From assembly GCA_023459675.1 (NCBI GenBank), contig JAEWTC010000172.1, positions 1 to 8,131 on the forward strand: a stretch of 8,131 nt of DNA. Direction: 5' to 3'. The notes under the pieces are model-generated. The model was not told where the DNA came from. It made no database searches and worked only from the letters and a program-made list of their open reading frames with translations. The position numbers and the translations under genes were made by a program. Positions 1 through 6,115 of this stretch are shown in pieces. Position 1 is the stretch's first letter. Each line of letters opens with the position of its first letter. Source of the DNA: Bacillota bacterium. GTDB lineage: Bacteria > Bacillota > Clostridia > Christensenellales > Aristaeellaceae.

Positions 1-1091
1 TCATGGATTCGGCCGGGAAAATCGCCATGTACGTGCAGTATTGCCGCACGCACGGCATCCCCGTCATGCCGCCCGACGTCAACCACAGCGGCTGGCGCTT
101 TACCGTGGACCGGGACGCGAAGGGAAACCCGGGCATCCGTTTCGGCATGGGCGCGGTGAAAAACGTGGGGCAGAACGCGGTGTCGGAAATTATGAAAACC
201 CGCGGAAGCGCGCCGTATCGCGATTTGTTTGATTTTGCGGACCGCGTGCCTGCCGAGGCCATCAACAAGCGCGTGGTGGAAAGCCTCGTCAAAGCCGGTG
301 CGTTTGACTTCTCCGGCTATAACCGCGCCCAGCTCTTGAGCGTCTACGAACGCGTGCTGGACGACGCCGCCAAAAAGCACAAAAACAATCTCTCCGGCCA
401 GGTATGCCTGTTCGATATGATGAACCCGCAGGACTGCGTTTCTGGCGTGGTTGTGCCCGATATGCCCGAGCACAGCCGCAGCGCGCTGTTGAACATGGAA
501 AAGGAAATCACCGGCGTTTACATCTCCGGCCATCCGCTGGATCAGGCGGCGGACCTCCTTCGCCAGGGCTTCACCACGGCCGCCGACGTGTTTGGTATTG
601 CGGAAAACGAGCACCGCGGCGTGGACCGCGACGGCGAAACCGCCGCCATGGCGGGCATCCTCGCGCTGTCCAAATCCCGGCTCACGAAAAAGGGCGCCAT
701 GATGGGCATCCTGACCCTGGAAGACCTCACGGGGCAGATCGAAGGGCTGGTGTTTCCCAAGGTCTATGAAAAGTATGCCGAGCAGCTCCATGCCGATCAG
801 CTGGTGATTTTAACCGGGAAGCTCTCCTTCCGGGAAGACGAGGAACCCAAGCTTTTGGTGGATACCGTGCAGCCCTTAAACCGGCAGACGGCGGAGGAGG
901 CAAAACGCGGCCGCAGCGCCGCCTTCGCGGCTCAAGCCGCGGTGGCGCAGCCCCAGCGGGCGCGCGACCCCGGGAAGCAGTACGCGCGCCTGTCCGACGT
1001 CAATCGCCGCATGATCCTTTCGTATCCCGCCGCCGAAGCCTTGGTAGAGGTCAACGAAACGCTGCTGGACGGCGCACCCAAGGCGCTATAA
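1..1091 (+). CDS. dnaE: DNA polymerase III subunit alpha, C-terminal part (5'-truncated by window edge)
   Basis: This is the catalytic alpha subunit of the replicative DNA polymerase III (C-family). Only the last 362 complete codons are present; the reading frame is already open at base 1, and the ATG at 3 is an internal methionine. Visible landmarks, numbered from base 3, are the GIRFGMGAVKNVG segment (44-56), a helix-hairpin-helix-like region with INKRVVESLVKAGAFD (87-102), the family signature EKEITGVYISGHPLD (166-180), and a complete OB fold (about 214-292) with the typical TKKGAMMGILTLEDLTGQIEG stretch split across strands. After the OB fold there is an Ala/Arg/Gln-rich linker and a short tail ending ETLLDGAPKAL. 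Many clostridial DnaE proteins carry a longer terminal domain here, so the tail looks shortened. No terminator is obvious after the stop. Identity is secure from the OB fold and signature motifs. Confidence 0.96.
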   Translation, partial: MDSAGKIAMYVQYCRTHGIPVMPPDVNHSGWRFTVDRDAKGNPGIRFGMGAVKNVGQNAVSEIMKTRGSAPYRDLFDFADRVPAEAINKRVVESLVKAGAFDFSGYNRAQLLSVYERVLDDAAKKHKNNLSGQVCLFDMMNPQDCVSGVVVPDMPEHSRSALLNMEKEITGVYISGHPLDQAADLLRQGFTTAADVFGIAENEHRGVDRDGETAAMAGILALSKSRLTKKGAMMGILTLEDLTGQIEGLVFPKVYEKYAEQLHADQLVILTGKLSFREDEEPKLLVDTVQPLNRQTAEEAKRGRSAAFAAQAAVAQPQRARDPGKQYARLSDVNRRMILSYPAAEALVEVNETLLDGAPKAL

Positions 1092-1104
1092 CGCATAAAA
1101 ACGC

Positions 1105-1133
1105 TTGACTAAGAACAAACGTTCGCCTATAAT
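1105..1133 (+). promoter_or_regulatory. Sigma-A promoter for the split-barrel flavoprotein gene
   Basis: The -35 box TTGACT (1105-1110) and the -10 box TATAAT (1128-1133) are separated by exactly 17 bases, giving an almost consensus vegetative promoter. It lies in an AT-rich gap between dnaE and the next gene. The predicted transcript would begin near 1140, leaving a leader of about 35 bases before the TTG start at 1176. An 8-base inverted repeat (TATAACGC 1087-1094, GCGTTATA 1135-1142) brackets the promoter, but may be chance. Confidence 0.85.
1112..1125 (+). promoter_or_regulatory. LexA (SOS) box inside the promoter spacer
   Basis: The sequence AGAACAAACGTTCG matches the Gram-positive LexA/DinR operator (CGAACRNRYGTTYG) at 13 of 14 positions; only the first base differs. 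The GAAC and GTTC half-sites (1113-1116 and 1121-1124) form the essential dyad. The box sits entirely between the -35 and -10 elements, where a bound repressor would block RNA polymerase. The match is seen directly; LexA control is inferred. Confidence 0.7.
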
Positions 1134-1162
1134 GGCGTTATATTCCCATAGCAATATGCATT

Positions 1163-1168
1163 GGAGGG
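1163..1168 (+). promoter_or_regulatory. Ribosome binding site that decides a TTG start
   Basis: GGAGGG lies 7 bases before TTG at 1176, an ideal spacing. It overlaps the in-frame TTG at 1161 that gives the longest open frame, so 1161 cannot sensibly be the start. An ATG at 1156 is in another frame. Confidence 0.8.
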
Positions 1169-1175
1169 TACGCTA

Positions 1176-1601
1176 TTGAACGATACACTGATTACGAAGG
1201 CCGGCGCCATCATCCGGGCGATGAACAAGAAGCCGGAAGAAGGCTTCTGCACGCTGGCGCTGCTGGATCAGCATGGCGATCCGACCGCTTCCACGATTTC
1301 GATTTCCCAATCAGACGGCATCCGCTGGCTGACGTTTGGTACAGGTCTCACCAGCAACAAGGCAAAACGGATTGAGAAATGCAACCGCGCCTGCGTATGC
1401 GTCAACTCTCTGCAGTACAACATTACGCTGGTTGGCACAATCGAGATCCTGACCGACGCAAAAACGAAGGAGGAAATGTGGTACGAAGCCCTCGGCCAGC
1501 ACTTCAGCGGCCCGCAAGACCCGGATTTTTGCGTGCTCCGCTTTCAAACGGAACGCTACAACCTCCTGATCGGTTGGGAATACGAGGAAGGAAGCCTGTA
1601 A
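1176..1601 (+). CDS. Pyridoxamine 5'-phosphate oxidase-like FMN-binding split-barrel protein
   Basis: A 141-residue protein of the split beta-barrel flavoprotein superfamily, in the general-stress-protein-26-like group; members bind FMN or a related flavin as dimers in the cytosol and often have unknown reductase or binding roles. The pattern fits end to end: an early strand FCTLALLDQHGDPTAS (24-39), then IRWLTFGTGLTSNKAKRIEKCNRACVCV (49-76), where the Ser-Asn-Lys turn is the usual flavin phosphate region, then the strand YNITLVGTIEIL with a following Asp (81-94), KEEMWYEALGQHF (98-110), and a C-terminal strand RFQTERYNLLIGW (122-134). TTG at 1176 is chosen because GGAGGG precedes it by 7 bases. 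The gene has its own promoter with a LexA-type box and its own terminator, so it is a monocistronic unit. The family call is strong; the substrate cannot be told. Confidence 0.88.
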   Translation: MNDTLITKAGAIIRAMNKKPEEGFCTLALLDQHGDPTASTISISQSDGIRWLTFGTGLTSNKAKRIEKCNRACVCVNSLQYNITLVGTIEILTDAKTKEEMWYEALGQHFSGPQDPDFCVLRFQTERYNLLIGWEYEEGSL

Positions 1602-1622
1602 CCTCATTTGAAATCGAACTGG

Positions 1623-1651
1623 GCCGCGGCATACTTTGCCGCGGCTTTTTT
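1623..1651 (+). terminator. Rho-independent terminator after the split-barrel gene
   Basis: A perfect 8-bp GC-only stem (GCCGCGGC 1623-1630 with GCCGCGGC 1638-1645) encloses a 7-base loop ATACTTT, whose end bases can add an A-T pair, and is followed directly by six T residues (1646-1651). It lies 21 bases after the stop codon at 1599-1601. This is a textbook intrinsic terminator and isolates the unit from the GntR gene. Confidence 0.93.
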
Positions 1652-1716
1652 GATGCTTTTTATCTTATAGCAGCCGATACGGTATGCGATGAACCCATCA
1701 GGAGGGCATGTTTGCC

Positions 1717-1745
1717 TTGACAAACCCCCGCATACACGGTAGTAT
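1717..1745 (+). promoter_or_regulatory. Sigma-A promoter for the GntR regulator (possibly with pepF and cca)
   Basis: A perfect -35 box TTGACA (1717-1722) is followed after 17 bases by TAGTAT (1740-1745), which matches TATAAT at four of six positions. Transcription would start near 1752, leaving a leader of about 27 bases before the ATG at 1779. No other good promoter was seen up to 5600, so this may serve the regulator and the two genes behind it. Confidence 0.75.
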
Positions 1746-1767
1746 TCAAAATACAAAGAAAATACAA
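1742..1767 (+). promoter_or_regulatory. Candidate GntR operator: inverted repeat plus a repeated half-site
   Basis: GTATT (1742-1746), CAA, AATAC (1750-1754) form a perfect 5-bp dyad overlapping the -10 box and start region. The half-site AATACAA recurs at 1761-1767, exactly 11 bases (one helical turn) after 1750-1756. Short AT-rich dyads of this kind are typical operators for dimeric GntR proteins, and the placement fits autorepression. The dyad is seen; the binding protein is inferred from the adjacent gene. Confidence 0.5.
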
Positions 1768-1778
1768 GGGGTGTCGGG

Positions 1779-2468
1779 ATGTCAGCCATGCGCTACGCGT
1801 CATCGGGAGCGAGCAAGCCGATCCGGGAAATCGCCTATGAAACGCTGAAAAATGCGATCATCACGGGTGAAATTCCCGCGGGCATTCGGATTGTGGAAAC
1901 CGAATACGCCGCCAAGCTCCACATCAGCCGCACCCCGCTGCGCGAAGCTCTTCGCAAGCTGGAGCGCGACGGGCTGGTGGAGTACGTCATCCGCCGCGGC
2001 GTGGTGGTGCGCGCCTTTACCATCGAGGACGTGGAAGAGATCTACACCATCCGAAACGCGCTGGAGATGATCACCCTTCCCGCCATCATCCAAAACGCAA
2101 CGCCCAAGGATATCCAGTCCATGCGCGACAAACTCCGTCAAATGGACCGGCTGATGGAGGAAAACCAAATCGAGCGGCTTTCGGCCGTCGCGCGCGCGTT
2201 TCACGATCAGCTCACCGCCATCTCCGGCCTGAAGCGCATTCTCCGCGTCATTCAGGGGCAGGATGAATATATCCACCGCTTCTCCGCCATGAGCATCGCC
2301 AAGGATACGCGGCGCGGCTTCGCGCACCAGGAGCACCACAAGATTGTGGATTTGGTGGAACAGAAGGACTTGGAAGGGCTGCAGGCGCTGATGCAAAGGC
2401 ATATCGAACTCAGCAAGCAAAACTGCCTGGCCGCGCTGAAGGAAACCTCCGCGCACAAGCGGGCATAG
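1779..2468 (+). CDS. GntR family transcriptional regulator, FCD (FadR-type) subfamily
   Basis: A 229-residue dimeric DNA-binding regulator. Residues about 13-80 form the GntR winged helix-turn-helix, with the hallmark HISRTPLREALRKLERDGLVE at 48-68 and the wing around RRGVVV (72-77). Residues about 85-215 form the all-helical FCD effector domain, opening with the conserved IRNALE (91-96). The three metal-binding histidines expected of FCD proteins are at 142 (FHDQL), 186 (EHH) and 208 (QRHIE). The acidic partner of the DxxFH motif is missing: position 138 is Ala. FCD regulators sense small carboxylic acids or similar metabolites, often with a metal; the ligand here is unknown. The start ATG has AAGGGG (1766-1771) 7 bases upstream. 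The downstream pepF is 66 bases away on the same strand and may be cotranscribed. Family call firm, effector and targets unknown. Confidence 0.93.
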   Translation: MSAMRYASSGASKPIREIAYETLKNAIITGEIPAGIRIVETEYAAKLHISRTPLREALRKLERDGLVEYVIRRGVVVRAFTIEDVEEIYTIRNALEMITLPAIIQNATPKDIQSMRDKLRQMDRLMEENQIERLSAVARAFHDQLTAISGLKRILRVIQGQDEYIHRFSAMSIAKDTRRGFAHQEHHKIVDLVEQKDLEGLQALMQRHIELSKQNCLAALKETSAHKRA

Positions 2469-2479
2469 AACGCCGTTAC

Positions 2480-2506
2480 CACCCGCCGCGCCAGCCGCAG
2501 CGGGTG
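2480..2506 (+). other. Intergenic hairpin between the GntR gene and pepF
   Basis: CACCCGC (2480-2486) and GCGGGTG (2500-2506) can form a 7-bp stem with a 13-base loop, 12 bases after the GntR stop. No T run follows (TATTCTGC), so it is not a convincing terminator; it might attenuate transcription or protect the mRNA. The pairing is seen, the role is unknown. Confidence 0.35.
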
Positions 2507-2534
2507 TATTCTGCAATGATAAGGAGACCGACCG

Positions 2535-4304
2535 ATGGAAATGACATGGGATCTGAGCGTATTTTACAAGGGGTTTGAGGATCCGGCCTTTCTGGCCGAT
2601 ATGGAGTCTCTCGCCGTGCTGGCCCAACAGGGCCAGACAATCGTAAAGGAAGAACTGGCGGCGGAGCAAAAGCTTCCGCTGCTTGTGCGGCATCTGGAAA
2701 CCTATCACGAAAAGCTGATGCGCACCTATATGTACTGCCAGCTGATCATGAGCGTGGACGCCGAAAACCAGCAGGCGTTCCAGTATCTGGAGCGCGTCAG
2801 TACGCTCTCCGTGGATTACGAGGTATTCGTCAGCGCCTGCAAGCGCTACGTCGGCACCGTGCATAACCTGGAAGCGCTCATCGCCGCGGACCCCGAACTT
2901 CGCAAAAACAGCTTCGCGCTGCTGGAGGCCCGGGAACAGGCAAGCCATATGCTGGAGGAAGGCATGGAACGGTGGCTGCTGCGCATGTCGCTGTCCGGCG
3001 GGGATTCGTTTTCTAAGCTGCGCGATCAGCTGATCGGCACCCTGACCGTGGAGATGGACGGCGAAAGCCATCCGCTGCCCGCCGTGCGCGGCATGGCGTT
3101 TGACCCCGATCCCGCGGTGCGCAAGAAGGCTTATGAGGCGGAGCTTGCGTCCTACAAGAAAATCACCCTGCCGATGTCGTTCTGCCTTGGCAGCATCAAA
3201 GGTGAAGCCCTTACGATGTGCGAGGCGCGCAAATACCCGGATATCCTTACCCAGCAGCTTGTGGAAGCGCGTATGGACCACGAAACGCTCAACGCCATGT
3301 GGGCTGCCTGCCGCGAAGCCTTCCCGGATTTCCGGCGGTATCTGAAAGCGAAAGCCCGTTACCTTGGGCATACGAACGGCCTGCCGTTTTACGATCTGTT
3401 CGCGCCGGTGGGCAAATCCACCAAGAAATATTCCGTGGAAGAGGCGCGCGACCTGGTGGTGGACACGTTCCAAAAAGCGCATCCGAACATGGCGCGGTTT
3501 ATGGCGCACGCGTTTGACAACCGCTGGATCGATATGCTCCCCAAGCAGGGCAAAACCGGCGGGGCGTTCTGCGCGTCCAACTACGATCTGAAACTCAGCC
3601 GCATCCTCACCAACTTCATGGGCAGCTTTTCGGACGTCAGCACCCTCGCGCACGAGCTTGGCCACGCCTGGCACAACGAGTGCAACCGCGAGTATCCCCT
3701 GATGATGACCGAGTACACCATGCCGCTGGCGGAAACCGCTTCGACGTTCAACGAAACCCTGTTATCACAAACCGTGCTCAAGGCGGCGGACGACGAGCTT
3801 GCCTTCTCCATCCTCGAAGGAAGCCTTCTGGAAGCCACCCAGTGCATCGTGGATATCTACAGCCGCTTCCTGTTTGAGACCGCCGTGTTTGAAGCGCGTA
3901 AAACCCATACGCCGTCTGTGGACGAGCTGCGCGCCATGATGATCAGCGCCCAGAAGGAAGCCTATGGCGACGGGTTGGACCCCGACGTGTTACACCCCGA
4001 CATGTGGGTGGGCAAGGTGCATTATTACTCCGTGGGGCTGCATTTCTACAATTTCCCGTATGCGTTCGGCCTCCTGTTCGGCCTGAGCGTGTACAAGAAG
4101 TTTGAGGAGGAAGGCGCTTCGTTCCTCCCGCAGTACGACGCGTTCCTGGGCCGCTGCGGAACCGATACCGTGGCGAACGTAGCCGCCAGCGTGGGCATCG
4201 ACGTGCGCAGCGAGGAAACCTGGCGCAAGGCGTTAAACGTACTGCGCGGCGAGGTGGATACGTTTGAAAAACTGGTGGATCAGCGGCTGGCCGCGAAACC
4301 CTGA
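2535..4304 (+). CDS. pepF: Oligoendopeptidase F (M3B zinc metallopeptidase)
   Basis: A 589-residue cytosolic zinc peptidase that cleaves oligopeptides internally and is thought to recycle peptides from protein turnover or import. The active site is plain: H373-E374-L-G-H377 (the HExGH zinc motif, in STLAHELGHAWHNE), with the third zinc ligand most likely E400 in MPLAETASTFNE. Near the C-terminus the conserved substrate-binding stretch HYYSVGLHFYNFPYAFG (496-512) is intact. The N-terminal helical domain (about 1-190) has the usual pattern, and the length agrees with the roughly 600 residues of PepF proteins. There is no signal peptide. The start ATG has AAGGAG (2521-2526) 8 bases upstream. It follows a GntR regulator and precedes cca by a short gap, suggesting one transcript. 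Thimet-type M3A peptidases are an alternative, but the N-terminal region and the AETAST context favour M3B PepF. Confidence 0.95.
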   Translation: MEMTWDLSVFYKGFEDPAFLADMESLAVLAQQGQTIVKEELAAEQKLPLLVRHLETYHEKLMRTYMYCQLIMSVDAENQQAFQYLERVSTLSVDYEVFVSACKRYVGTVHNLEALIAADPELRKNSFALLEAREQASHMLEEGMERWLLRMSLSGGDSFSKLRDQLIGTLTVEMDGESHPLPAVRGMAFDPDPAVRKKAYEAELASYKKITLPMSFCLGSIKGEALTMCEARKYPDILTQQLVEARMDHETLNAMWAACREAFPDFRRYLKAKARYLGHTNGLPFYDLFAPVGKSTKKYSVEEARDLVVDTFQKAHPNMARFMAHAFDNRWIDMLPKQGKTGGAFCASNYDLKLSRILTNFMGSFSDVSTLAHELGHAWHNECNREYPLMMTEYTMPLAETASTFNETLLSQTVLKAADDELAFSILEGSLLEATQCIVDIYSRFLFETAVFEARKTHTPSVDELRAMMISAQKEAYGDGLDPDVLHPDMWVGKVHYYSVGLHFYNFPYAFGLLFGLSVYKKFEEEGASFLPQYDAFLGRCGTDTVANVAASVGIDVRSEETWRKALNVLRGEVDTFEKLVDQRLAAKP

Positions 4305-4342
4305 GGCAAGCCGCCCTGTTGCGGCGTGAGATTGGATTTGGC

Positions 4343-5605
4343 ATGGACATGAGCGAACACCCGCTGCGTGCGCCGTGGCTTGAGGCGATCGCGGTTGTTT
4401 TCGGGGAAACCCCGGTGTACGCGGTCGGCGGCGCGGTGCGCAATGCCCTGCTGGGCCTGCCCGTAAGCGACGTGGACTTGTGCGGCGCGGCGCGCCCCGG
4501 CGAGGTGCAGGCCTTCTGCGAGGGAACCGGCGTAACCGCCAAACTCCGCGCCGCGCATTTCGGCACGGTGGAACTGCATACGAACGGCCATATGGCCGAA
4601 TATACAACCTTCCGGCAAGACAGCTACCGCGGCGGGCATCAGCCCTTCGCGGTACGTTTTGCCGATTCGTTGGATGTGGACGCCCTCCGGCGCGATTTTT
4701 CCGTCAACGCGCTGTACACGCCGCTGGATCGCCCCGCCGAAGTGATCGACCCCGCGGGCGGGCTTGCACATTTAGAAGCCCGCATCCTGCATACCGTGAC
4801 CGAGGACCCGGATCAGGTATTAAAGGACGACGGCCTTCGCATTCTGCGCGCCGCCCGCTTCACGGCGGAGCTGGGGTTTACGCCAACCGTGGCTCTGCTC
4901 CGGTCTGCCAAAAAGCATGTAGGCCTGCTGAGCGAAATCGCCCCCGAGCGCAAGCGCGACGAGCTGACGCGGCTGCTCATGGCCGATACCAAATACCCGG
5001 CGCTCAAGCGAAGCGTGCCGCCGGTTTCGGCAGGGCTTTCCGTGCTTGTGAACACCGGCGCTTGGCCGCGCCTGTTCGGCAACCTGCCGCCGGATGCTCT
5101 CCCCGCGATGGACCGCACGGAAACGCTTTCCGTCGGCGGCAAGCTCGCCCTGCTGTACTGCCGTAAAACGCCGGACGAACTTCTAAACGCCATGCAAACG
5201 CTTTGTTACGCCAAACGCGAGGCAAGGCTCGCGGCGGACGCGCTGACCGTTTGCCAGGGGTTGGGGCGCGGCGCCGCCCCGGCGGACGCGCTCCATTTCG
5301 GGCTTCCCGCGCTGCAAACCGCGCGGGAACTGCTTGCAGCGCTCGCCTGGCTTGACCCTTGCTATGCCGATGCGTTATCCGCCGCGGAGCACCTGCTTGT
5401 CCGGGCGGGCGAGGGGATTTTGCCCGCAAGCCTGCGAGAACTCGCAATCGGCGGGGAAGACGTAAGCATTTTATGCGAAGAGACCGGCGCGCCGCAAAAC
5501 CGCATCGGGGCTTTGCTTTCCGCGCTGTGGCGGGAGGCCGCAAACGGCGAAACGCCCAATACGCGGGAAGCGCTGCTGGCCCGCGCCCGGGCGCTGCTGC
5601 ATTGA
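4343..5605 (+). CDS. cca: CCA tRNA nucleotidyltransferase (class II)
   Basis: This enzyme adds or repairs the 3'-CCA end of tRNAs from CTP and ATP without a nucleic acid template. Numbered from the ATG at 4343 (420 residues), the nucleotidyltransferase motif is G29-G30-A-V-R-N followed by D43-V-D45, the two metal-binding aspartates. RRDFSVNALY starts at 116, IDPAGG follows, and the nucleotide-recognition motif reads D162-D163-G-L-R166, where class II enzymes usually have EDxxR. ERKRDEL begins the neck helices. The C-terminal stretch LAIGGEDVSIL, then IGALLSAL, then NTREALLARARALL is the family's tail. No HD phosphohydrolase motif is present. The start is uncertain: no strong ribosome binding site is visible, and TTG at 4319 or ATG at 4349 are in the same frame; 4343 is chosen as an ATG that leaves a family-like N-terminus. 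It lies 38 bases after pepF. Poly(A) polymerase of the same fold is the main alternative. Confidence 0.9.
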   Translation: MDMSEHPLRAPWLEAIAVVFGETPVYAVGGAVRNALLGLPVSDVDLCGAARPGEVQAFCEGTGVTAKLRAAHFGTVELHTNGHMAEYTTFRQDSYRGGHQPFAVRFADSLDVDALRRDFSVNALYTPLDRPAEVIDPAGGLAHLEARILHTVTEDPDQVLKDDGLRILRAARFTAELGFTPTVALLRSAKKHVGLLSEIAPERKRDELTRLLMADTKYPALKRSVPPVSAGLSVLVNTGAWPRLFGNLPPDALPAMDRTETLSVGGKLALLYCRKTPDELLNAMQTLCYAKREARLAADALTVCQGLGRGAAPADALHFGLPALQTARELLAALAWLDPCYADALSAAEHLLVRAGEGILPASLRELAIGGEDVSILCEETGAPQNRIGALLSALWREAANGETPNTREALLARARALLH

Positions 5606-5630
5606 CAGCCCTACCGGCGGATGTTACACT
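5602..5630 (+). promoter_or_regulatory. Promoter overlapping the end of cca
   Basis: A perfect -35 box TTGACA (5602-5607) spans the TGA stop of cca (5603-5605). After a 17-base spacer comes TACACT (5625-5630), four of six matches to TATAAT. Transcription would start near 5637, about 24 bases before the next ATG at 5661. It suggests that the three downstream genes form an independent transcription unit. Confidence 0.65.
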
Positions 5631-5660
5631 GAAGGCAGGGATCACCCAAAGGTTGATAGC

Positions 5661-6110
5661 ATGCAAATGAGGGGAGCGCGGCTTTGCGTGTGCGTATGGG
5701 ATGAAAACACCGGGAAAATCGCGTTGGCGGACGGCGTTACCCTCTGGCCGCAAATGCCGCGCAGGAAGCTGATCGCGGAGCTGGAAACGCTTACGGGCAA
5801 ACCCTGCCGCGTGGACGACCTGCAGCATGCTTCCGTGCTCTCCTGCGCTGCGTTTCCCTTCTGCGGAGGCCGGGCAGCCTGCCTTTGCACCTTCCACCGG
5901 GGGCGGCTTCATACCGTGGAGCTGTATCCGGCGGCTGGCACGGCGGCGCTTCGACGCGCGCTGCTGTTCCGCTTTCTGGGCGCGCAGGACCCCTGCCCGG
6001 ATACCCCGCGGGGCGTGCTGCGGCGCTTTGCGGCCGGCACGGCCTACGTTGCCACGGATCCGCGCGGCGGCGGCGCGTCGCTTCGAATTACGTATACGAT
6101 CAGGGAGTGA
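5661..6110 (+). CDS. Hypothetical protein, 149 residues, first gene of a three-gene unit
   Basis: I do not recognise this protein. It is small and soluble-looking with no signal peptide or membrane segment. It alternates predicted strands, ARLCVCVWDENTGKIALADGV (6-26) and RAACLCTFHRGRLHTVELYP (71-90), with a short helix (35-45), and ends in a strand-rich GTAYVATDPRGGGASLRITY stretch (about 125-146). It has an unusual number of cysteines for its size (positions 9, 11, 49, 62, 68, 74, 76 and one near 109). A sheet of this type ending in an xITY strand resembles small bacterial immunity proteins in general shape, but no family can be named. AAAGG (5648-5652) precedes the ATG by 8 bases; a second in-frame ATG at 5667 is possible. 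The stop is 5 bases before the next gene, and the end of this gene carries that gene's ribosome binding site, so the two are probably coupled. Confidence 0.75.
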   Translation: MQMRGARLCVCVWDENTGKIALADGVTLWPQMPRRKLIAELETLTGKPCRVDDLQHASVLSCAAFPFCGGRAACLCTFHRGRLHTVELYPAAGTAALRRALLFRFLGAQDPCPDTPRGVLRRFAAGTAYVATDPRGGGASLRITYTIRE

Positions 6111-6115
6111 CGTTC

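Noticed and set aside
1700..1710. AGGAGGG followed by ATG at 1708, suggesting a small leader peptide before the GntR gene
   Set aside because: The spacing is only about one base, the frame would run across the promoter and into the GntR gene, and the ATG lies upstream of the predicted transcription start.
1800..3674. A 624-codon open frame on the minus strand, antisense to the GntR gene and pepF
   Set aside because: It mirrors two firmly identified genes; its product is His/Arg/Gln-rich with no domain pattern, as expected from the complement of GC-biased codons.
4427..4444. GGAVRN instead of GGxVRD in the CCA-adding enzyme motif
   Set aside because: The metal-binding DVD pair and RRDFSVNA are intact, so this change does not suggest an inactive enzyme.
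5004..5912. A 302-codon minus-strand frame across the end of cca and the next gene
   Set aside because: Arg/Ala/Pro-rich composition, opposite well-supported genes.
5885..6115. In-frame upstream extension of the Syd-like gene
   Set aside because: It would overlap the preceding gene by over 200 bases; the GGGAG before ATG 6116 and the start of family-like sequence there favour the shorter form.
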